The translations under genes and the position numbers were made by a program. Positions 43,699 through 51,618 of a stretch of 64,000 nt of DNA are shown piece by piece. Every line of letters starts with the position of its first letter. The first letter of the stretch is position 1. Source of the stretch: Scybalenecus merdavium (GTDB lineage Bacteria; Bacillota; Clostridia; Oscillospirales; Acutalibacteraceae); NCBI GenBank assembly GCA_018714405.1, contig DVNM01000005.1, positions 48,663 to 112,662 of the forward strand, read 5' to 3'. The notes beneath the pieces were generated by a model. That model was not told the DNA's origin and did not search any database. It was given only the letters and a program-made list of their open reading frames with translations.

Positions 43699-45302
43699 TT
43701 TATTTTCGCCCTATACATTACTGTTCTGTATTTATAATAAATTTTTTCCAATAATATTCGATATGAATGGAAATAGAGATTGGGTATTTCCACATTTGCA
43801 TCGATAATTTTTGAACACATATATGCCATAACTTTTTTGTGAACAGAATCGTTTTTTCTCTCATCATGAGGAAAAGCCAAAAACAGTTCTAATATTTTTC
43901 TGTTATTTATTGGCATAGTCACTCTGTGATACAGCTGCTGCGAGGAAACAACCGATACTCCCCAGCAGCCCATACGCACTTCCCAATAAAACATATCTGC
44001 CGGTTCATAATTAAACAGCGGCTTATCCAGCCCCACCTTTTTTAAAAAATCACAATATATTTTGTCTGACCACTTTAATAAATCAGGATGTCCGAAATAT
44101 CTTGTTTGAAAAATACTACATTGTCTTTCGTTAATAAGTCCCTTAAAAGAAATATCATATTTTCGTTCAAGAAACACTCTTGCCACTTCAGATGCCCACG
44201 ATTTCAATTCAATATCGTAAGCATCTAAATCATGAAGATAAATATACTTTCGTATCTCGTTGTCAGCAAGATTTACAAAGTAATTCGTGTTATGCTGTAA
44301 AAGCCGTTTTATCAATTCAAAATCTTTAAAAAACTGGTTGTCTTGTGGAATCTCATATAATGTATGCTTTAGACCTAAATACTCACAAATTTTTTTCGCT
44401 CCTTGTGCGTCCACCAATTCCTGCGGCTTTGAATAAAAACTAAAGTATGAAAACTTATCATATAAACCATTGGCACAGGCCAGCGTTGTTTTACTATCGG
44501 TTCCGCCAGAAAGAGAAATGGCACATTTCTTCCATTTTTTAGAGCAACATTCTATACCATTGTGAATTAAATTCCCAATGCGTTTTATGCCAGCATCTTT
44601 CTCTTTATCGGTTCGAAACTCGGCATGGGGCGATAAGGGATAAAATCGTTTCACAATGAAATCACTATCAAAGGCAACATATGTATTGGCTCCTATTCTT
44701 TTCAATTCTTTATACGGTGTGATATCTCCCGGCAAATGTCTGTTTCCAATATTATAACACTTGCTCTGAATCAGTTTTTCCACAATAGGTTCCATTTGCA
44801 GACCGCACAAATCCGCAACCAGTTGCGGATGCTCAGTAATGTACATTGCTTCAGCAACTTTTCCATAATAGCATCCTGTTAAGCCACAAGCATCTTGACA
44901 CGCAATAACCTTATCGCCGTCAACAAGAATCACAACATGCAGTCCTGTAAACTCGCTAATTTTATTGAAATATTTTTCCATCCCCTCTTTATAACAGGAA
45001 AGCAAATCTTTGCACAGTACATTCTCATCATATGTCATATCAAAAGGATTATAGGCATGACCAATTATGATCGAAGTTATGTTATCTTGAGATGCAACAT
45101 AACAGGTTTGCTTTTCATGCACATAAAGGTGGTATTTATTAACAGCAAAGTGATTCCAAAGTCCATAAAATGGATAAGCAGAAGTGTTATTGATCGTTTT
45201 GTTAGTAAATAAATAACCACGTCTAAAAAGCATTTCTCGATATTTTTCGCTTTTATCGAGCTGTTCTTTTAAATAATTTTTATACAATTCCACTTTCAAC
45301 AC
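43695..45302 (-). CDS. Asparagine-synthase-like PP-loop protein without the amidotransferase cysteine
   Basis: A 535-aa protein. The C-terminal half is the ATP-pyrophosphatase domain of asparagine synthetases, with the PP-loop SLSGGTDSKTT at about residue 263. The N-terminal 200 residues keep traces of the glutaminase fold (HVVILVDGDKVIACQDACGLTGCYYG) but lack the required N-terminal Cys-2. Glutamine-derived ammonia is therefore unlikely. It may adenylate and modify a carboxyl group, for instance a uronic acid of the polymer, using another nucleophile. The start is uncertain (GTG 45302, TTG 45299 or GTG 45293). It is markedly AT-rich and overlaps the next gene by four bases. Confidence 0.8.
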   Translation of the reverse strand: MLKVELYKNYLKEQLDKSEKYREMLFRRGYLFTNKTINNTSAYPFYGLWNHFAVNKYHLYVHEKQTCYVASQDNITSIIIGHAYNPFDMTYDENVLCKDLLSCYKEGMEKYFNKISEFTGLHVVILVDGDKVIACQDACGLTGCYYGKVAEAMYITEHPQLVADLCGLQMEPIVEKLIQSKCYNIGNRHLPGDITPYKELKRIGANTYVAFDSDFIVKRFYPLSPHAEFRTDKEKDAGIKRIGNLIHNGIECCSKKWKKCAISLSGGTDSKTTLACANGLYDKFSYFSFYSKPQELVDAQGAKKICEYLGLKHTLYEIPQDNQFFKDFELIKRLLQHNTNYFVNLADNEIRKYIYLHDLDAYDIELKSWASEVARVFLERKYDISFKGLINERQCSIFQTRYFGHPDLLKWSDKIYCDFLKKVGLDKPLFNYEPADMFYWEVRMGCWGVSVVSSQQLYHRVTMPINNRKILELFLAFPHDERKNDSVHKKVMAYMCSKIIDANVEIPNLYFHSYRILLEKIYYKYRTVMYRAKIK

Positions 45303-45327
45303 TTCTCAATCATTTTTTATAATAAAC

Positions 45328-45414
45328 TTAGGATACTCTACCAATTTGAAAAACAGCCGCTGGTTGCGCAAAGAATTCTTCTGCACACAAAAACCGAAAG
45401 TTATCAGGATCCAT
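45328..45414 (-). CDS. 28-codon small ORF at the cassette border
   Basis: The ATG at 45414 follows the aldolase stop after two bases (TAATTATG). The 28 codons begin MDPDNFRFLCAEEFFAQP and end 25 bp before the next gene. I do not recognise it. It could be a coupled small protein or the stub of a gene cut off when the AT-rich cassette was inserted. No separate ribosome site is visible. Confidence 0.25.
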   Translation of the reverse strand: MDPDNFRFLCAEEFFAQPAAVFQIGRVS

Positions 45415-45416
45415 AA

Positions 45417-46232
45417 TTAACTGCTTTTAATCACACTAATTATTTCAGCCGTTTTTCGGTGCATTACTGCAAAAAAAGCTGGGTTTTGCTTAGCAATCTG
45501 ATGTTCATATGCCCGATTTTCGGCTATGCCTTTTGTAATGATTTTCTCAAAATCCGCAGTGCTGTGCTGCGTCCAGTCGCAAAAGGTTCTGGAAAGGATC
45601 ACCATGGACGAGCCGAGCCGGTAATGCTCGCACAAAACATTTTCGGCCGGGAGCAGATTGGGGCAGTTGACCCTGCCCACGCCGCCAATGCCGAACGGTA
45701 TGCCGGCCTTTTTTACTTTGGAAACGATCTCATCCACCGTGCCGTCTGTAAAAAGTTCAAACATAAACTTTTTATGCTGGCTCAGATGCAGATCGTTGAG
45801 GCCAATATACATTTCATCTATGCCGGGCAGATGGAGGACTTCATCCAAACACTGCCTGGCCTCTTCCGTTTCGAGCAGCAGCATCGTTTTAGCCCTGCCG
45901 CCCACGAGAGACAAAAACGTTTTTACGTCTTCGGCCGTTTTCCACATGGGCAGCATGATATAATCCGCCCCGGCGTCCACGACGGCGTCGATCTCCTGCG
46001 CCGAAGCTGCATGAACAGGATTCACCCGCACAAGAATTTTCGACTTCTTTACGCAGGCCCTTATGCTGCGGACATCTTCTACCGTATGATGATTTTTAAC
46101 CGAATTCAGGCCTGCCTGGCGCCTGTCCTTGCCGATATATTCCATATCTATAAAGATCCGGTCTACTCCGGCCTTTTCGCAGATAGATGCCACGGCCGCA
46201 TCATTTGTTATATAAAAATACTGCAATGCCAT
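45417..46232 (-). CDS. HpcH/HpaI aldolase/citrate lyase-family protein
   Basis: A 271-aa TIM-barrel protein of the pyruvate class-II aldolase family. Blocks seen: GVDRIFIDMEYIGK near the N terminus, KILVRVNPVHAAS, VDAGADYIMLPMWKTAEDV, MLLLETEEARQCLDEVL with the metal-binding Glu, IDEMYIGLNDLHLSQ with the metal Asp, and PFGIGGVGR. The normal GPxDLS reads GLNDLHLS. HpaI-type enzymes join or cleave pyruvate and aldehydes; here it could make a keto-deoxy sugar for the polymer. It lies between the priming transferase and the cassette border, six bases after the former. Confidence 0.85.
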   Translation of the reverse strand: MALQYFYITNDAAVASICEKAGVDRIFIDMEYIGKDRRQAGLNSVKNHHTVEDVRSIRACVKKSKILVRVNPVHAASAQEIDAVVDAGADYIMLPMWKTAEDVKTFLSLVGGRAKTMLLLETEEARQCLDEVLHLPGIDEMYIGLNDLHLSQHKKFMFELFTDGTVDEIVSKVKKAGIPFGIGGVGRVNCPNLLPAENVLCEHYRLGSSMVILSRTFCDWTQHSTADFEKIITKGIAENRAYEHQIAKQNPAFFAVMHRKTAEIISVIKSS

Positions 46233-46237
46233 TTCGA

Positions 46238-46873
46238 TTATACTTTCCCGGCTTCCTGATCTTCCGTTTCGCCGGTGACAAGCGTAGCGCCGACGTTCAC
46301 GTTGTTTTCATTTTTCAAAACCTGAAATACAGTCAGGAAAAATATTCTAATATCCAACCAGAATGAAACATGATCCACATACCAACAATTCAACTGGATC
46401 CTTTTGTGCCATTCCACATCTTTTCGCCCGTGCACCTGCGCCCAGCCGGTCATACCGGGGCGCACCGCAAACATGTGCAGCTGCTCCTTTGTATACGTTT
46501 CGAGCGGCCAGGGATGATAGGTAAGCGGCGGACGCGGCCCGATAAAGCTCATTTCCCCGCGCAGGATGTTGACAAGCTGCGGCAATTCATCTATACTGAG
46601 GGCACGCAGTATGCGGCCGACCTTTGTTACACGCGCGTCGTCAGCGCCGCTGTAAACACCGCTGCCCATATGCTCGGCCCCGACGCACATGGTACGAAAT
46701 TTGTAAATGTCAAAAGCCCGGGCATCAAGACCCAGGCGCTTTTGCCGAAAGATCACCGGGCCCCGCGAATCCAGCCGTACAGCAACGGCCGTAACCAGAA
46801 AAAGCGGAGACAGTATGACCAGGGCAAGAAAAGAAAAAACGATATCGAGCACTCGTTTTAAATATTTGTACAT
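46238..46873 (-). CDS. Priming undecaprenyl-phosphate sugar-1-phosphate transferase (WbaP/EpsL type)
   Basis: A 211-aa polyprenol-phosphate phosphoglycosyltransferase (PF02397 type). One N-terminal re-entrant helix (RVLDIVFSFLALVILSPLFLVTAVAVRLDSRGPVIFRQKRLG) is followed by FDIYKFRTM, the catalytic Asp-Glu pair LRALSIDELPQLVNILRGEMSFIGPRPPL, and FAVRPGMTGWAQVHGR. It attaches the first sugar phosphate to undecaprenyl phosphate. As the first gene after the cluster promoter it probably starts repeat-unit assembly. The start at ATG 46873 has GGGTGG ten bases upstream; GTG 46882 is too close to it. Confidence 0.93.
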   Translation of the reverse strand: MYKYLKRVLDIVFSFLALVILSPLFLVTAVAVRLDSRGPVIFRQKRLGLDARAFDIYKFRTMCVGAEHMGSGVYSGADDARVTKVGRILRALSIDELPQLVNILRGEMSFIGPRPPLTYHPWPLETYTKEQLHMFAVRPGMTGWAQVHGRKDVEWHKRIQLNCWYVDHVSFWLDIRIFFLTVFQVLKNENNVNVGATLVTGETEDQEAGKV

Positions 46874-46936
46874 CAAAAACACGCCACCCGTTACAACTCG
46901 AATTTTACAAAAAGTTCAAAATGAGTTATGTAATAA

Positions 46937-46965
46937 ATTATAATATATTATTCATAATTAGTCAA
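46937..46965 (-). promoter_or_regulatory. Sigma-A promoter of the exopolysaccharide cluster
   Basis: TTGACT (46960-46965), a 17-bp spacer and a perfect TATAAT (46937-46942), on the minus strand, 64 bases before the priming transferase. It is the only consensus-quality promoter seen upstream of the 23-kb unidirectional gene run. Confidence 0.82.
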
Positions 46966-47051
46966 TAATCACCACCCTATTCTGTTTCAAATGTCCTATA
47001 TTTTTATTGCTAACTGCACTTCGCACGGTATCTACACAAGGAGGCCGTTTC

Positions 47052-47900
47052 ATGCCAAAACGTGCATCAGCTTTGCCTTATAAAATCATTTTCACAGCGG
47101 CACTGCTTTTTTCTTCTGTCTTTGTCTGCCATTCCGACCATTTGGGCGGCTTTTTTTCCGCCTGCGGCAACAGCATTCCCGTTATGTTTTTAAAACTGCT
47201 GCTTCCCATTGCCCTTTGCAGTGTGTCAGCCTTTTTACTCATGCAAAAAACGAACGACTATTTTTTTGCAACGAAAACGCTCAGCGCCGTGACGGTGCTG
47301 ACCAGCGTGCTGATCGTTGCCGATACCTATATTTTCCATTTTTACGGTTCAAACTTTATGTATGAAACGATCCACACCATGTACTTTCTTTCCGGCGTGT
47401 TCGCGTGTTTCGTTACCATCACGCTGCACACCGCCGTGCGGCCGCACAAGGCTTACCAAACCTTTTACAAATGGCTGTGGATCAGCGTAACGCCGATCTT
47501 GCTTTTTTTGTTTGTACGCGTATTCATCCGCAATCCCAGCACCGGCTATTCCGTAAACCTGGAACCGTTTTACAGGATCCATGAAATGCTTACGTTCATT
47601 GCCCAAAACTTCCGTGCCGGCATGGTGCAGACATATGTTTTGCTCGGCAATGTGCTGTTTTTTATTCCAATAGGATTCTTGATCCCTTTTTACCTGAGAC
47701 GCCTGCCCGGATGGGCACAATGCCTGGCCGGTCTCGTCCTGCCTATTCTGATCGAGCTGTACCAGTGGTTCTTCCGCTGCGGCGATGTGGATGTGGACGA
47801 CGTTATCCTGAACTACGCCGGTTTTCTGTTTGGCTTTATGCTGTGCAAACTGATCGAAAAAAAGATCCTGCGCCAAAACCGAAGCAAGACACAGCCGTAA
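47052..47900 (+). CDS. VanZ-like family membrane protein
   Basis: A 282-aa protein with about seven hydrophobic segments. The C-terminal part is the VanZ domain: VLLGNVLFFIPIGFLIPFYLRRLPGWAQCLAGLVLPILIELYQWFFRCGDVDVDDVILNYAGFLFGFM, with the family's E-x-Q, D-x-DD and N-x-x-G residues. VanZ gives low-level teicoplanin resistance in enterococci; the role of most family members is unknown. The ATG at 47052 has a perfect AGGAGG seven bases upstream, so the longer frame from 47007 is rejected. It is transcribed away from the polysaccharide promoter. Confidence 0.85.
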   Translation: MPKRASALPYKIIFTAALLFSSVFVCHSDHLGGFFSACGNSIPVMFLKLLLPIALCSVSAFLLMQKTNDYFFATKTLSAVTVLTSVLIVADTYIFHFYGSNFMYETIHTMYFLSGVFACFVTITLHTAVRPHKAYQTFYKWLWISVTPILLFLFVRVFIRNPSTGYSVNLEPFYRIHEMLTFIAQNFRAGMVQTYVLLGNVLFFIPIGFLIPFYLRRLPGWAQCLAGLVLPILIELYQWFFRCGDVDVDDVILNYAGFLFGFMLCKLIEKKILRQNRSKTQP

Positions 47901-47916
47901 ACGCAGCGGACCACAC

Positions 47917-47955
47917 AAAAAGCGAAACGCTCCTTGCAGGGCGTTTCGCTTTTTT
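47917..47955. terminator. Bidirectional terminator between vanZ-like gene and flavin-reductase gene
   Basis: A perfect 14-bp stem with A-tract on one side and T-tract on the other: the arms are 47917-47930 and 47941-47954, core GCGAAACGC/GCGTTTCGC, loop of ten bases. It serves both convergent genes. Confidence 0.93.
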
Positions 47956-47963
47956 CATGCCGT

Positions 47964-48611
47964 TTAATCCAGAAATGCCAGCTGTGCCGTTGCAATGCCG
48001 GACTGCCCCGGTTCCCCGCTGAGCAAATTCTGGGGTGCCGGAACAAGCAACATAAACCCATCTTCCGAACACCGTTTTTCATGCCCCTGCGCATAAGCCT
48101 CTTCCACAGATGCGTGCACTACCTCACCGGTGACCATGGCCGTTATGCCGGCGCCGCTTAGATCCTGTATATTTTTCAGTGTGCACTCAAGCGTTATAAA
48201 AGCCTCCTGGATCACCGGCGCATGCACACACCTGCCATTTTCCAAAGTAAACCCCGCAGCTGCAAATTCATCTGTTTCCAAATCATTTTTTCGGATCGTT
48301 TCCGTAAGCGCTGCATAATACTGCATCGGCAGGAAATTGATGCAAAAGCACTTTTCGCGTTTTATATTGGCAAACGTGTGCGTATGCTGATAAAGACAGC
48401 CCATCACGGCAAAGAAGGCCGTTTTGTCGCCGTGGAAACAGCTCCAGGCGTGAAAGCATACATTTGGCAGGCCGTTTTCTTTCCAGGTCGTTACGGCAAA
48501 CAAAACCTGCGGCACGGAAGCAATGGTCTCAAAATGAGAAAACAGCTCAAATTCCTGCGGGTAGGCCGGCTGAAAATACGCCGGAAAAGCTTTTGAAAAT
48601 TCCAGTTTCAT
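47964..48611 (-). CDS. Flavin-reductase-like FMN-binding protein
   Basis: A 215-aa protein of the flavin reductase-like (split beta-barrel) family. Seen are VPQVLFAVTTWKENGLPNVCFHAWSCFHGDKTAFFAVMG, HTFANIKREKCFCINFLP, and ITLECTLKNIQDLSGAGITAMVTGEVVHASV. Many such proteins in anaerobes bind FMN and act as NAD(P)H oxidoreductases with unknown partners. It starts 12 bp after the MFS gene and ends at the bidirectional terminator, so the two form an operon. Confidence 0.85.
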   Translation of the reverse strand: MKLEFSKAFPAYFQPAYPQEFELFSHFETIASVPQVLFAVTTWKENGLPNVCFHAWSCFHGDKTAFFAVMGCLYQHTHTFANIKREKCFCINFLPMQYYAALTETIRKNDLETDEFAAAGFTLENGRCVHAPVIQEAFITLECTLKNIQDLSGAGITAMVTGEVVHASVEEAYAQGHEKRCSEDGFMLLVPAPQNLLSGEPGQSGIATAQLAFLD

Positions 48612-48623
48612 ACCATCCTCCGC

Positions 48624-49943
48624 TCAGTCTGTCCTTTCGGCTGCGGCCTGTTTCTTTTTGGCATCCAAGATCAGGAAAATCATCGGGAGCACGGCAAACA
48701 CGCAAACGATGGCAGCGGCCAGAAATATATTCGGCGTGGGCACCTGCTTGGTCACGCCAAGATCCACATAGGTTTCATTGCTGTCTTTAATGACATATGC
48801 GCCGATGTACGGTCCGGTCACCATAGGGATCAAAACAGAAAAAATCATTTTGATGCCCTGGAAATGCCCGGCCTTATCCACCGGCGTTTCGTCGCGCACA
48901 AGACCGTTGACAGCGGCGTTGACGACCAGATTCGCCGCCAGCATAATGGTACCGGTCACCGCCAGAGCCGCTACGCTGCGCGCAAAATAGACGGCCACGA
49001 ACCCGACTACCAAAATAATCAGCGACGGGATCAAGAACTTTGTTTTGCCGAACCGGTCAATGAGTTTGCCGCAAAGCACGCTGATCACGCTGGAAAGGAT
49101 CAGCACAATACCAAGCACCAGCGCATAGTCGGTAATGCCAAGGTACATCTGAATATAAATGATCAAATACGGCATAAATACCTGGTAGGCAATGGCCAAA
49201 ATGCACAGCGCCGTAAGCGCCACATAAAGCATTGGGTGACTGCGCACCGTAGAGGGGCGAAAGCCATAAATAATGTTTTTAAAATAATTCTGGTGAACGG
49301 GTTTCAGATCAGGGTCATCACGCAAAATAAACAGACCGATAATGCCGCCAAGCGTCACCAGGCCGCCGATGATCAGGAAAAACGCTTTCCAGTTGCCGCT
49401 TTGCGTCAGCCCGTCCATGCCGCCGAAAATGATGATCATCGCGAGCAGCGGCATAATGGCCAGCACGGTCTCCGTTTTACCGCGGTTTTCAGCGGCCGTC
49501 ACATCTGTGACCCAGGCGTTGAACGCCGAGTCATTCGCCGTTGAACCGAAAAACGTCATAACGCAGTCCATAACGACTACGATGATGGCCGTGGCGGCCA
49601 CCGCGTTGACCGTCGGAAACAGCTTTGCGGTTTCAGCGGTTGAAATGAAAGCAAAAGCGCCGGTCGTAATGCCCCAAATAATGTAGCCAAAAGCAATAAA
49701 AGGCTTGCGCCGCCCGACTTTGTCGGAAAGCGCGCCCATAATCAGCGTGGTCAGGGTCGCCGTAACGGCGCTGGCCGCGACCATGTCGGCAATATAATTG
49801 GGGTCGTCCGACACTGTATTGTACAAAAACACATTGAAATACATGTTTTCCACGACCCAGGCCAGCTGACCGAACAGACCGAACAGGATCAGCGCCGCCC
49901 AGACACGCGCGGGAATTTTTGCTTTGCCCACTTTAGCAGACAT
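48624..49943 (-). CDS. Major facilitator superfamily transporter
   Basis: A 439-aa MFS protein with 12 predicted helices. The loop 2-3 motif is GALSDKVGRRKPFIAFGY and the repeat in the second half is GKLIDRFGKTKFLIP. An MFS of the sugar type is suggested by position opposite a GPH symporter and a beta-galactosidase, but the substrate cannot be read from sequence. ACGGAGG precedes the ATG. No consensus promoter was found on this strand in the 209-bp divergent spacer, although TTGTGC and TACCAT at 17 bp could serve. Confidence 0.88.
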   Translation of the reverse strand: MSAKVGKAKIPARVWAALILFGLFGQLAWVVENMYFNVFLYNTVSDDPNYIADMVAASAVTATLTTLIMGALSDKVGRRKPFIAFGYIIWGITTGAFAFISTAETAKLFPTVNAVAATAIIVVVMDCVMTFFGSTANDSAFNAWVTDVTAAENRGKTETVLAIMPLLAMIIIFGGMDGLTQSGNWKAFFLIIGGLVTLGGIIGLFILRDDPDLKPVHQNYFKNIIYGFRPSTVRSHPMLYVALTALCILAIAYQVFMPYLIIYIQMYLGITDYALVLGIVLILSSVISVLCGKLIDRFGKTKFLIPSLIILVVGFVAVYFARSVAALAVTGTIMLAANLVVNAAVNGLVRDETPVDKAGHFQGIKMIFSVLIPMVTGPYIGAYVIKDSNETYVDLGVTKQVPTPNIFLAAAIVCVFAVLPMIFLILDAKKKQAAAERTD

Positions 49944-50085
49944 AAATCATTCCTCCGTTTCATGATAAAAGATTCCAGGTTTATGGTAACACAATTTTGC
50001 CGAAAGCACAAGCATAAATAAAAGACAAATTACACAAATCGCGCCTGAATTTATGTAAATTATGTATAAAATATTAAAAATAGCG

Positions 50086-50114
50086 TTGAATTTTATGTAC
50101 AGTTATGATAAAAT
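50086..50114 (+). promoter_or_regulatory. Promoter of the GPH symporter/beta-galactosidase pair
   Basis: TTGAAT (50086-50091), 17 bp, and TAAAAT (50109-50114) with an extended -10 TG one base before the hexamer. The symporter ATG follows 38 bases after the -10. Confidence 0.65.
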
Positions 50115-50152
50115 TTTTTAATAAAACCAATTCTATAAAAGAGGGCACATCC

Positions 50153-51568
50153 ATGAAACGAAACGATACCCAACCGACGGCCGCTGCGCTGAGGCCATTC
50201 GGATTTAAAGACAAATTCGGCTACGCGCTCGGTGACTTTGGCTGCAACATGAGCTTTGTATTTATCAACAGCTACATGATGCTGTACTTTGTCACCTGTC
50301 TTGGCATCCCGGCCGAGATCTACGCCGTGCTGATCATGATCGCAAAGGTCTGGGACGCGCTGGACGACCCGGTCGTAGGCGCGCTGTGCGACGCCACCCG
50401 CCCAAAAGGCGGCAGCAAATTCATGCCGTGGATCAAATGGGGCAGCCTGCCGCTTTTGGTCTTCAGCATCGTTATGTTCATCTATGTGCCAGATGCACCG
50501 CTTTGGGCAAAATGCGTGCTGTGCCTTGGCACCTATATTGTCTGGTCCACCTCATACACCGTTGTCAACGTGCCCTACGGCTCGCTGCAGGCCGTCATCA
50601 CCAAGGACCCGCTGCAGCGTGCAGAGCTTTCCAACGCCCGCTCCATCGGCGCCATGCTGGCACAGGCGCCTGCCATGATCCTGCTGCCGCTGATCATTTA
50701 CGACCAAAACGACAACAACCCGCACGGCGAACGCTTTGTCTGGATCGTGGCCGTAATGGGGCTGATCGGCTTTATCTCTTTCTACTTCCTGCGCAAACTT
50801 GTAACGGAACGCATTCAGCCGCAGGTGAAGGAAACGCAGAAATTCAATTACTTTAAATCGATCGGTGCGTTTTTCACAAACAAGCCGATGATGGGCGTCA
50901 CGATCTCTACGATCGCCATGCTGGCATTTTTGATGTCGGCCACCAACACGATGTCGTACACCTTTATGGTTTATTTCCAAAATTCCCGAATGACGTCGCT
51001 TGCCACCGTAGTGGCTATGCTGCCGATGGTGCTGGCCATCTTCCTTTGCAAACCGCTGGTCAAGCGCTTTACCAAGCGGCAGCTTTGCACCTATCCGTTT
51101 ATCCTTTCCATTGCGGCAACTGCCGTGATCACCTTTGTAAAGATTGAAAATCCGTTCATCTGGCTGGCCGTTTTGGCCGTGGGCATGTTCGCTGTGGGTA
51201 TTTACTCTATTTTGAACTGGGCCATGGTGGCCGACTGCATTGACTTTCAGGAGGAGAAGACCGGCCGCCGCGAAGAGGGCACGATCTACGCCACCTACTC
51301 CCTGTTCCGCAAACTGGCGCAGGGTATCGGTCAGGCTATCGTTTCCCTTGCACTCGCCCTGACCGGCTATGTAGAGGCGACCGGTGCCGTGCAGACACAG
51401 GAGGTTGCCGACAACATTTACACAATGACCGGCGCACTGCCGCTGATCGGCAGCATCATCTGCTTTTTCTCCATGCTGTTTTTGTACAAATTCGGCAAAG
51501 ACAGCCACTTTGACTGCGTAAGCACAGGTGACGAAGACCCAAAAGATATGGTCCGCCGCGACGACTGA
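50153..51568 (+). CDS. GPH-family glycoside/cation symporter
   Basis: A 471-aa transporter with 12 helices of the glycoside-pentoside-hexuronide family (LacS/MelB type). Features are KDKFGYALGDFGCNMSFVFINSYMMLYFVT, KVWDALDDPVVGALCDATRPKGGSKFMPWIKWGS (loop with the conserved acidic residues that coordinate the cation), VVNVPYGSLQAVIT, and AMVADCIDFQEEKTGRREEGTIYATYSLFRKLAQG. No PTS IIA tail is attached. The start at 50153 has AGAGGG upstream; the frame is open to 50105. It is followed 50 bp later by beta-galactosidase, so galactosides are the likely cargo. Confidence 0.93.
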   Translation: MKRNDTQPTAAALRPFGFKDKFGYALGDFGCNMSFVFINSYMMLYFVTCLGIPAEIYAVLIMIAKVWDALDDPVVGALCDATRPKGGSKFMPWIKWGSLPLLVFSIVMFIYVPDAPLWAKCVLCLGTYIVWSTSYTVVNVPYGSLQAVITKDPLQRAELSNARSIGAMLAQAPAMILLPLIIYDQNDNNPHGERFVWIVAVMGLIGFISFYFLRKLVTERIQPQVKETQKFNYFKSIGAFFTNKPMMGVTISTIAMLAFLMSATNTMSYTFMVYFQNSRMTSLATVVAMLPMVLAIFLCKPLVKRFTKRQLCTYPFILSIAATAVITFVKIENPFIWLAVLAVGMFAVGIYSILNWAMVADCIDFQEEKTGRREEGTIYATYSLFRKLAQGIGQAIVSLALALTGYVEATGAVQTQEVADNIYTMTGALPLIGSIICFFSMLFLYKFGKDSHFDCVSTGDEDPKDMVRRDD

Positions 51569-51618
51569 AACAGCTGAAGCAAATAATATTCCAATGACTA
51601 TGATAAGGAGCTGAGCGC

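Noticed and set aside
47052..47900. VanZ-like gene as a glycopeptide-resistance cluster
   Set aside because: No vanHAX, vanRS or vanY gene is nearby; VanZ-domain proteins are common and mostly unrelated to resistance.
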